Below the pieces are notes generated by a model that had not been told where the DNA came from, made no database searches, and was given only the letters and a program-made list of their open reading frames with translations. From NCBI GenBank assembly GCA_004525885.1, contig SPBV01000026.1, positions 1-12,935 on the forward strand: a stretch of DNA of 12,935 bases, given 5' to 3'. The stretch is from Nitrosomonadales bacterium. Its GTDB lineage: Bacteria; Pseudomonadota; Gammaproteobacteria; Burkholderiales; Nitrosomonadaceae. The translations under genes were made by a program, and so were the position numbers. Position 1 is the first letter of the stretch; each line of letters starts with the position of its first letter. Below, in pieces: positions 6,857 to 12,466 of this stretch.

Positions 6857-8758
6857 CTATCTACCTCCAAGCGCACCTACGGCTCCTAATTCACCCACTA
6901 TAGGAAGGGGCCTGACGAGAAAATTTTCTTTGGGAAGCGTCTCACGTAAATGTTTATAGTCGCCATCCAAACTGGCTTCTTTGATAACAACTGGCCGCAC
7001 GAAGATTACTAGCTCTGTCTTGCGTGCAGTTTCGTTACGTTGCTGGAATAAATATCCAATTAACGGGAGGCTGGCTGCGCCCGGAACAGTAGCATTCCTG
7101 TTATCCACATCGTCTTGCATCAGCCCGCCCATTACTGCTATGTCCCCGTTATTTACTTTTATCAGAGACTCCATTTCACGTGTTTGAATCTCAGGAATCA
7201 TGCTGACTACATTGACAAGTTGTGGATTTGGGTCCTGTTTTCCAGGACCAATAGTACGAGAAATAGTTGGCCGCAAATTCAGCAGAACTGAATCATCGTC
7301 TCCAATTTGGGGGGTAACGCTCATCACAAATCCTACTGATACCGTGTTTGGAGTGGAAGTAAAAGTATTCACCACATTAAATTGACTCTGTGAGACGTTT
7401 GCCCGAACTGTGAAATAAACAAGGTTATCTACTACTTTCAAGATTGCTGTCTGATTATTGAGTACTGATAGTTTTGGGCTTGAAACAACTTTGATGGTGC
7501 CGAAAGTCTCAAGCAATTTAATAGTCGAGGTAAAACCACCTTCACGGAATGCCGCAGTAAAAAGTTGACCAGCAACTACTGCTGGGCCTATCACCGGCAT
7601 CAACGCACCAGTTAAAGCATCTATGGCTGTAGTAGCCGGACCCTGGCCAACTGCTACTCGGTTAGACTGAAGGTATTGCCAATCAATACCCTTCTGAAAA
7701 TTCTGGTTAAGCGCCACCTCAACAATAGTAGCCTCAATGAGTACTTGCTTGCGTGCACTTGACATGACACTGTCAATAAACTCCTGCACTCTCTCGTGCT
7801 GGCGACCGGTAGCGCGAACCATGATTATTCCCGCCTCTGGGTTTGCAATAACAGATGCGGCCTCGCGGAAGGTTGGTATATTTTTAGCTCTGGATAACGC
7901 CCGTTTTGCTGCTTTGACTGCAGCGTTGTCCTTACGCTGTATTTCTGTTTGAGCTGCCTGGACAGTCTTAAAATCTGGTGATTGATCCTGATTAGCCTCA
8001 TTCTTTTGCTCTTCGCTACGTCTTTCCGCATCGTTTAGCGCCGTTTCAGCCTCTTCTTCTTCTGGAGAAGGTGACCCTTCAGGTAGGATTTTGTCTGTTT
8101 CCCGTAATATGTCGCGTAAATTTTTCTCTAGAGTTTCCCAAAACCGGTTTTTAGCAACATTTGCAATTGAGGTAAGCGAAATATTACCTCCATTACCACT
8201 CCCCCCTGATACTCCTCCAGATGCCCCACCTGCACCCCCGCTTCCTGTAGAGCCAGGGGTAGAAATCTGAGTAGCAATTCCTACAGTGCCGGTTGCATCT
8301 CTCGACATATTCACGTAGTCAATCTTGTAATGACGAAGGAATGGAGTGTCAGGCATTACTGATAAATTCGCTCCATCCACTTCATATCGTATGTCCACTT
8401 GTCTGGCGATACGTTTAAGAATTTGGGGTAGTGTCTGTTCAATGGCATTGAGCGTAACCGACCCTCTAATCCCAGGATGGATATCCAGATTAAGTCTGGC
8501 ATCGCGTGCTAGCGCGAAAAGAATCTCTGGAACGGAAACACTAGTCACTACCACGCTATAAGTATCGAGTTTGGTGGTGGGTTTAGGTGGTGACAGAGGG
8601 GCTGCCTGTTTCACAGGCTGAGGAATAACACCCCGAGGAACAACAGCCGAGCGTGATGATTCAGCAGCAATGTGCCCTTTTGATAACTCTGGTGGCCGCA
8701 CAGCACAAGAGCTTAACAACAGGCATAAACAAGCAATTTTTAGTAAAGAATGACACAT
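6857..8758 (-). CDS. mshL: MshL-like outer-membrane secretin (lipoprotein)
   Basis: I place the start at the ATG at 8758 (633 residues). The reading frame is open to another ATG at 8803, but from 8758 the protein begins MCHSLLKIACLCLLLSSC, a lipoprotein signal with lipobox LSSC and acylated Cys18, whereas the longer form would add 15 unusual residues ahead of it. A secretin/TonB short N-terminal (STN) domain follows at about 65-135 (ILFALARDARLNLDIHPGI). A Gly/Ser-rich tract (about 168-193) and a highly charged segment (about 211-290) come next. The C-terminal secretin domain has RKQVLIEATIVEV (336-348), VVSSPKLSVLNNQTAILK, ASLPLIGYLFQQRN and ending motif KTELVIFVRPVVI (580-592). It should form the ring-shaped outer-membrane pore for the pilus, helped by MshM/MshN. 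It is the first gene of the tight operon. The insert between STN and secretin domains is unusually long and low in complexity. Confidence 0.9.
   Translation of the reverse strand: MCHSLLKIACLCLLLSSCAVRPPELSKGHIAAESSRSAVVPRGVIPQPVKQAAPLSPPKPTTKLDTYSVVVTSVSVPEILFALARDARLNLDIHPGIRGSVTLNAIEQTLPQILKRIARQVDIRYEVDGANLSVMPDTPFLRHYKIDYVNMSRDATGTVGIATQISTPGSTGSGGAGGASGGVSGGSGNGGNISLTSIANVAKNRFWETLEKNLRDILRETDKILPEGSPSPEEEEAETALNDAERRSEEQKNEANQDQSPDFKTVQAAQTEIQRKDNAAVKAAKRALSRAKNIPTFREAASVIANPEAGIIMVRATGRQHERVQEFIDSVMSSARKQVLIEATIVEVALNQNFQKGIDWQYLQSNRVAVGQGPATTAIDALTGALMPVIGPAVVAGQLFTAAFREGGFTSTIKLLETFGTIKVVSSPKLSVLNNQTAILKVVDNLVYFTVRANVSQSQFNVVNTFTSTPNTVSVGFVMSVTPQIGDDDSVLLNLRPTISRTIGPGKQDPNPQLVNVVSMIPEIQTREMESLIKVNNGDIAVMGGLMQDDVDNRNATVPGAASLPLIGYLFQQRNETARKTELVIFVRPVVIKEASLDGDYKHLRETLPKENFLVRPLPIVGELGAVGALGGR
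6863..6868 (-). promoter_or_regulatory. Strong Shine-Dalgarno (GGAGGT) for mshN inside the end of mshL
   Basis: GGAGGT lies 8 nt upstream of the mshN ATG, within the last codons of the secretin gene. It is the clearest ribosome-binding site in the operon and fixes the mshN start at 6854. Most other genes of the operon have weaker sites and probably rely on coupling. Confidence 0.7.
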
Positions 8759-8822
8759 AATTTTATTATTTCTGTCCGCCCAATAAAAGTACAATAATCT
8801 CATTTAACTTGCTGATAAATAA

Positions 8823-8850
8823 TCTATAAAACTATAACTTACTTTCCCAA
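8823..8850 (-). promoter_or_regulatory. Candidate sigma-70 promoter for the secretin operon
   Basis: On the minus strand TTGGGA (8850-8845) and TATAGA (8828-8823) are 16 nt apart, each matching 4 of 6 consensus bases. Transcription would start near 8816, leaving about 57 nt before the ATG at 8758. The site lies just downstream of the terminator at 8884-8917, where a promoter would be needed. I found no convincing -24/-12 sigma-54 site here. The match is moderate. Confidence 0.4.
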
Positions 8851-8883
8851 TACACAATTATTTCTATCACTAGCTTGCCAAAC

Positions 8884-8917
8884 AAAAAAGCCGATACAAT
8901 CAACTATATGTATCGGC
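8884..8917 (-). terminator. Intrinsic terminator downstream of the mpl remnant
   Basis: On the minus strand a perfect 9-bp stem (GCCGATACA and TGTATCGGC) with a 10-nt loop is followed at once by six T residues. The plus strand has no T run after the stem, so it acts on minus-strand transcripts. It sits 28 nt after the stop of the mpl remnant, as expected for the original mpl terminator. It would now separate the regulator/mshM transcript from the secretin operon. Confidence 0.85.
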
Positions 8918-8945
8918 ATCAATTTTGACTCCTTTAACCAAGTTT

Positions 8946-9370
8946 CTAATTATTTTTCCTATACATACCTCCCTTATTTTCCCTAGTGTCAGTCCATTCA
9001 TTATTGATTGCTCTCTCTCCTAGAGACTGGAGAAGCTTCTTATGGATACCACTAAAACCACCGCTACTCATGATCAGGACGAATCGCCATGGTGATTATT
9101 TCTATTAGCTGCTCCAGATTATCACTGCTCACGACATATATATCTATGGGTTGCAACCCTTCTTGTGCATCCCATTTTAAATTGGATGTATAACAAAATA
9201 TTAAATTGACGAATTTGAAACCTCTTACTAGGCTATCATTCCATCACCCATTTTCATGGTGGTAAAGCGAGATTCAAGCACTGCAACATAGTAGAGGATA
9301 TCGGAACAAATTGAGAAAGACTGTAGGCTGCTATTTCAACTGTTTCTACTGTTGCAATTTAGGTAGAAAC
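8946..9370 (-). pseudogene. mpl: Decayed C-terminal remnant of mpl (UDP-MurNAc:L-Ala-gamma-D-Glu-mDAP ligase)
   Basis: No intact frame exists, but three segments in different frames line up with the C-terminal domain of Mpl, the Mur-family ligase that reattaches recycled murein tripeptide to UDP-MurNAc. Segment 1 (9290-9246) reads YVAVLESRFTTMKMG, cf. family AVLEPRSNTM. Segment 2 (9240-9070) reads NLIFCYTSNLKWDAQEGLQP and later NLEQLIEIITMAIRPDH. Segment 3 (9071-8946) reads MSSGGFSGIHKKLLQSLGER, cf. family LVMSNGGFGGIHQKLL, and runs to a TAG. Lesions: a frameshift near 9241-9245; a small deletion near 9070 that removes the codons before MSSGG; and an apparent two-codon loss after LQP. Similarity fades near 9370 around a possible IATT segment. 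Roughly the first 70 percent of a normal Mpl (about 450 residues) is absent. Family comparison is from memory, but the conserved block order is compelling. Confidence 0.8.
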
Positions 9371-9438
9371 AAGAACTGATAACATAACTGGCTGGAAGCT
9401 AAATTGCCGGTGATGACTGCTAGCTTGAGGCAAAATAC

Positions 9439-10371
9439 TTACCAGCTAAGTCCACCCAATATCGCGCCGACAATCAAGGCAAGACCACCTACTACCCAGT
9501 GGTTCAGCCAATTTAAGGTATTTGGCTTTCTGCGCTCTGCAAGTCTGTCAAGCCACCTTCGATTGCGCTTGGGTTCTGAGTCCTCAATCGCTGCCTTGAC
9601 ATGATCTACAGTTATAACGTGGGTATTACCAATGAACGCTGCTAGTAACGATTTGTCAGCATAGATGTTCACCCGCCTAGTAAGCCCACCCGAAGCTTTG
9701 GCTATCAAGCTTACCGCTTCAGGAGTAAAATTGTCCGGGCCATGATAGCCTGCCGCGCGCATACGAAACATTAAGTACTCATTTACTGCTTCTACACTGA
9801 ATGGTTGCGTAGTGAAATGTTGAGTGATGCGATCTTTGAGCTGACGCATTTTAGGTAAAGCCAACGTGGCGTCTAGTTCAGTTTGACCAAATAAAGCGAT
9901 TTTAAGTAGCTTGTGACGTGTAGACTCAAGATTGTAGAGTAGCCGTACCTCCTCCAGCGTTTCCGCTGGCATAGCGTGGGCTTCATCTATTAATACTACT
10001 ACCTGCTTACCAGCGGCGTACTTCTCGATTAGCGCATTTTGTAGCGCGCGCAACGCCTCATTAGCACGACTTCCAGCTAGATTAAGATTCAAATCATCAG
10101 CTATAGAATAAAGAATTTCCTCCCGCGATAAGCTTGGGTTGGCCAGATAAATGGTTTCAACATTCTCTGGTAAGCGTTCCATCAGTACGCGACAAAGCAT
10201 GGTTTTACCACTTCCAACTTCCCCCGTTACCTTTATTATGCCTTCATCATGCGTGATCGCATAAATCAGCGCCTCTAGTGTCTCACCACGGTTAGCTCCA
10301 CCGTAAAAAAAATCGATGACTGGGGTGATAGTAAAAGGCTGCTCAGCAAGTCCAAAATAGCTAAGGTACAT
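9439..10371 (-). CDS. mshM: MshM/ExeA (GspA)-like AAA ATPase
   Basis: 310 residues from the ATG at 10371. The frame can be extended to a TTG at 10383, but MYLSYFGLAEQPFTITP is the standard start of ExeA/MshM proteins. Walker A is GEVGSGKT (about 50-57), Walker B VVVLIDEAHA (about 124-133) and a sensor-like KIALFGQTELD follows, giving a complete AAA ATPase domain. A helical region with GGLTRRVNIYADKSLLAAF comes next, and a single membrane helix lies at the C-terminus (about 290-308, WVVGGLALIVGAILGGLSW). In ExeA the ATPase helps secretin assembly, with a periplasmic peptidoglycan-binding domain; here nothing follows the membrane helix, as in the shorter MshM form. It lies 131-143 nt after the response-regulator gene and is separated from the secretin by the mpl remnant and a terminator, so it is probably transcribed apart from the main operon. 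Confidence 0.9.
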   Translation of the reverse strand: MYLSYFGLAEQPFTITPVIDFFYGGANRGETLEALIYAITHDEGIIKVTGEVGSGKTMLCRVLMERLPENVETIYLANPSLSREEILYSIADDLNLNLAGSRANEALRALQNALIEKYAAGKQVVVLIDEAHAMPAETLEEVRLLYNLESTRHKLLKIALFGQTELDATLALPKMRQLKDRITQHFTTQPFSVEAVNEYLMFRMRAAGYHGPDNFTPEAVSLIAKASGGLTRRVNIYADKSLLAAFIGNTHVITVDHVKAAIEDSEPKRNRRWLDRLAERRKPNTLNWLNHWVVGGLALIVGAILGGLSW

Positions 10372-10424
10372 TCTTCTGTCCAATGTGCTTCATAAAACTG
10401 GTACCGAATTTAAAAATTGAGACT

Positions 10425-10454
10425 AATATAAGCTGGTAATCATGAACGTACCAA
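10425..10454 (-). promoter_or_regulatory. Candidate sigma-70 promoter for mshM
   Basis: On the minus strand TTGGTA (10454-10449) and TATATT (10430-10425) are 18 nt apart, with 4/6 and 5/6 consensus matches. It lies 54 nt or more upstream of the mshM ATG. The -35 element sits inside one arm of a 9-bp inverted repeat (10449-10457 and 10494-10502), so it could be under repressor or activator control. No terminator is evident between the regulator gene and mshM, so read-through is also possible. Confidence 0.4.
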
Positions 10455-10502
10455 TATGATATACCCATCTGACAAGTTATATTTATCCTGGAAATATTGG
10501 TA
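10449..10502. repeat. 9-bp inverted repeat TACCAATAT / ATATTGGTA upstream of mshM
   Basis: Arms are at 10449-10457 and 10494-10502, perfectly complementary, with 36 nt between them. One arm covers the candidate mshM -35 box. No T run follows either arm, so it does not look like a terminator. It may be a pair of half-sites for a DNA-binding protein, or chance in AT-rich DNA. Confidence 0.4.
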
Positions 10503-10514
10503 ATGGGTTCTATT

Positions 10515-11948
10515 TTAATCCTGTATTTTCTCCGAAGCTTCCATTCGGCTGTATAGCGTAGTCCGATTTATTCCCAAAAGTTTTGCTGCCTGACTCACAT
10601 TACCGTGAGTCACTTTGAGCGCCGCTTCAACATAGCTTTGCTCCCATTGTTTAAGTGTATGATCAAGACTAAAATTTTGCTGGCTTTGCAAATGCTTTCT
10701 TGCTAATTCCTGCTGTGATTCAGGATCTACAGGTATAAGGGAGCCTGCTAACATCTCGTTGCTCTTCCCAGTATCTAGTTCACCCTCTAATTGATCCAAG
10801 TCTACCGTTTGGCCAGCATACTTGATAGAAAGCCGAATGATAATGTTGCGTAATTCCCTGACGTTGCCTGGAAAATGATAGTTTTGCCAGCGTACCGTTG
10901 CCTCATCATCGAGGTAAAATAGATCACTGTTCCCTCGTGTAGAATAAAAATCTCGAAAAAATTCTAGCAATAACATTCGGTCTTCACCCAACTCCCGAAG
11001 CGATGGAACGTTTATAGTGAATACACTGAGGCGATGATAGAGATCAGAGCGAAAACGTTTGTAGTGTGTTTCCTGGCGAAGATCACGATTTGTAGCAGTA
11101 ATCACGCGCGCATAGCTTTTACGTGTCTGGGTTTCACCCACTCGTTGATATTCTCCATTTTCCAACACTCTCAATAGCTTTGCCTGAAGATCCAATGGCA
11201 ACTCACCTATTTCATCCAAAAACAAAACTCCTTCACCAGCATCCTCAAAATAACCAGATCTGTCGCTAATGGCCCCCGTAAACGCGCCCTTGCTGTACCC
11301 GAACAGTGTTGGCTCAACCAATGTAGGAGAAATAGCAGCACAATTTAACGCAAGAAAAGGTGCTTTAGATTTTTTACTCAGACGGTGTAGCTGAACTGCT
11401 ACAAGTTCCTTGCCACTACCCGATTCACCCTCAATCAATACTGGGTAAGGCGCAGAAGCATAGCTGATTATCTGATTGCGCATTTTTCCGATTGGCGCGC
11501 TATTTCCAATCATTCCTAGATCACCCGCAGTCTTTGCATCAATCTCAGCCTTACGGGTTTCCAGGGCATTAAACAGATGTGATTTTAGATCCTGTGGGTC
11601 ACATGGTTTGGCTATAAAGTCTGCCGCTCCTAGCGACCGAGCATGGCGTGCATGGGAACCTTCATTCTGACCGGATAGAATCAGAATTTTCATCTCGGGA
11701 GAATGTGCAAGGAGTTCAGTAACGAGGTGAAAACCTTCTTCTGGACGGTGAGGAAGAGGGGGCAATCCCAAGTCAACTAATGCTAATTGTGGTGGTACAG
11801 TCAACTGTCTCACCAATTCGATAGCTTGCGGACGCGATTTAGCTATGTGCACCTCAAATTCCTGGCTCAGTATGAAACTTAGAGTTTCAGTAATAAGAAC
11901 GTCGTCGTCAACCAGTAGAAGTATTGGTTTAGCTGAATTCTGTGCCAT
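10515..11948 (-). CDS. NtrC-family sigma-54-dependent response regulator (PrsR-like)
   Basis: 477 residues from the ATG at 11948; an ATG at 11987 would add 13 residues with no clear benefit, as MAQNSAKPILLLVDDD is a natural receiver start. Receiver domain: acidic cluster DDD (14-16), phospho-acceptor Asp59 in LALVDLGLPP, Ser92 and Lys114 in DFIAKP. The central AAA+ domain has Walker A GESGSGKE (174-181), the sigma-54 contact loop GAFTGA (221-226), Walker B VLFLDEIGE (241-249), arginine-finger region RFRSDLYHRL (about 298-307) and GNVRELRN (361-368). A Fis-type helix-turn-helix closes the protein (NVSQAAKLLGINRTTLYSRM, 453-472). All key residues are present, so it should be an active, phosphorylation-controlled activator. 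The receiver resembles the PEP-CTERM/exopolysaccharide regulator PrsR, an alternative to a pilus-specific role. No histidine kinase lies in the window. It heads the minus-strand group with mshM downstream. Confidence 0.93.
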   Translation of the reverse strand: MAQNSAKPILLLVDDDVLITETLSFILSQEFEVHIAKSRPQAIELVRQLTVPPQLALVDLGLPPLPHRPEEGFHLVTELLAHSPEMKILILSGQNEGSHARHARSLGAADFIAKPCDPQDLKSHLFNALETRKAEIDAKTAGDLGMIGNSAPIGKMRNQIISYASAPYPVLIEGESGSGKELVAVQLHRLSKKSKAPFLALNCAAISPTLVEPTLFGYSKGAFTGAISDRSGYFEDAGEGVLFLDEIGELPLDLQAKLLRVLENGEYQRVGETQTRKSYARVITATNRDLRQETHYKRFRSDLYHRLSVFTINVPSLRELGEDRMLLLEFFRDFYSTRGNSDLFYLDDEATVRWQNYHFPGNVRELRNIIIRLSIKYAGQTVDLDQLEGELDTGKSNEMLAGSLIPVDPESQQELARKHLQSQQNFSLDHTLKQWEQSYVEAALKVTHGNVSQAAKLLGINRTTLYSRMEASEKIQD

Positions 11949-12013
11949 TCTTAAGGGACCACGTCGGCGCAATATCGCCCCATTCATTTATCAGAATATC
12001 CATACATACATCT

Positions 12014-12041
12014 ATTATGGCCTACATAAATCGCATGTAAA
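12014..12041 (-). promoter_or_regulatory. Candidate sigma-70 promoter for the response regulator
   Basis: On the minus strand TTTACA (12041-12036) and CATAAT (12019-12014) are 16 nt apart, each matching 5 of 6 consensus bases. Transcription would begin near 12007, about 59 nt before the ATG at 11948. This supports the shorter start, since the ATG at 11987 would have only about a 20-nt leader and no visible Shine-Dalgarno. Confidence 0.5.
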
Positions 12042-12178
12042 ATAAAAATTTGTATCTTTTTTTTAAATCTGTAGTTTAAGTATGACAGTGCTGCGCAATT
12101 TTGCAATTCTTGAGATTAGCAAGTTAGTCGTTTACACACTAAAGCACCAAGTGCGATTCTGAACGTAGCCTGCATGCC
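12042..12178. other. Divergent intergenic region with no gene seen
   Basis: Between the regulator promoter and the riboswitch promoter the DNA is AT-rich and has no credible coding frame. It holds two similar minus-strand words, TTGCA and TTGCG, close together near 12095-12105, but no recognisable operator, RNA gene or repeat. Confidence 0.5.
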
Positions 12179-12208
12179 TTGTTTTAATCGCCAACGCTAG
12201 AGTATAAT
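12179..12208 (+). promoter_or_regulatory. Candidate sigma-70 promoter for the glycine riboswitch-gcvT transcript
   Basis: A perfect -10 box TATAAT lies at 12203-12208. A weak -35 (TTGTTT, 12179-12184) is 18 nt upstream. Transcription would start near 12214, just ahead of the first aptamer-like segment. Confidence 0.6.
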
Positions 12209-12223
12209 TCTTGATTAGCCATT

Positions 12224-12300
12224 TGTATGTGCGCTAGCCTCATCAGCGCCGCCGAAGGTGCAACCCGCGGAATCGTTCAGGCAGAGACTAGGCATACCCT
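12224..12300 (+). promoter_or_regulatory. Glycine riboswitch, divergent first aptamer
   Basis: A hairpin GCGCT (12231-12235) / AGCGC (12245-12249) is followed by the glycine-aptamer core CCGAAGGTGCAA (12252-12263) and TCAGGC (12277-12282), so the segment is clearly related to the glycine class. However, the usual GGAGAG strand before the hairpin and the AAAAGGAC block after TCAGGC are not present (AGAGACTAGG is found instead). This looks like a degenerate partner aptamer of a tandem pair, or a 'ghost' aptamer supporting the second one. Confidence 0.6.
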
Positions 12301-12328
12301 GATCTCTGAAGACCGCTTGCTCCAGGCT

Positions 12329-12413
12329 ATTCTGGAGAGCGCTGAAATGAATCGGCCACCGAAGGGGTACGCGGGACAAAAATACCGTAATCTCTCAGGT
12401 AAAAGGACAGAGG
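12329..12413 (+). promoter_or_regulatory. Glycine riboswitch, second (intact) aptamer
   Basis: All hallmark blocks are present in order: GGAGAG (12334-12339), a short hairpin, ACCGAAGG (12358-12365), a variable arm, and CTCTCAGGTAAAAGGAC (12392-12408). GAGAG and CTCTC can pair as the core helix, and TTCTG with CAGAG as P1. Glycine binding should control the terminator that follows and thereby switch on gcvT when glycine is in excess, as known for gcv operon riboswitches. A 63-codon open frame over this region is a by-product of the RNA and not a gene. Confidence 0.9.
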
Positions 12414-12450
12414 GGTGAAATCATATCTTATGGCTTCACCTTTTTATTTT
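12414..12450 (+). terminator. Riboswitch expression platform: intrinsic terminator before gcvT
   Basis: A 6-bp stem GGTGAA (12414-12419) / TTCACC (12435-12440) with a 15-nt loop is followed by TTTTTATTTT. Its 5' arm begins at the 3' edge of the second aptamer (AGAGGGG), so folding of P1 on glycine binding could compete with the terminator and allow read-through. The stem is short, consistent with a regulated terminator. Confidence 0.75.
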
Positions 12451-12466
12451 GTAAAAACTATTTGCA

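Noticed and set aside
7825..8031. 68-codon minus-strand frame inside mshL
   Set aside because: It is an alternative frame of the secretin's charged segment, with repetitive charged codons and no ribosome-binding site or family resemblance.
8758..8803. Longer secretin start at 8803
   Set aside because: It would put 15 residues (MRLLYFYWADRNNKI) before an otherwise clean lipoprotein signal and leave almost no leader after the candidate promoter; still possible, so noted.
8860..8880. TGGCAAG at the start of the mshL leader as a possible sigma-54 -24 element
   Set aside because: The -12 GC dinucleotide is not at the required 10-bp spacing (TGATA is found instead), so the match is only half a promoter.
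9404..9604. 66-codon plus-strand frame near the end of mshM
   Set aside because: Antisense to mshM; the translation is serine/leucine/arginine-rich and typical of a shadow frame.
11949..11987. Longer response-regulator start at 11987
   Set aside because: Adds 13 residues before the receiver domain with no visible ribosome-binding site; the ATG at 11948 fits the family better.
12227..12418. 63-codon plus-strand open frame ahead of gcvT
   Set aside because: It coincides almost exactly with the glycine riboswitch, whose conserved RNA blocks explain the sequence; the translation resembles no protein I know.
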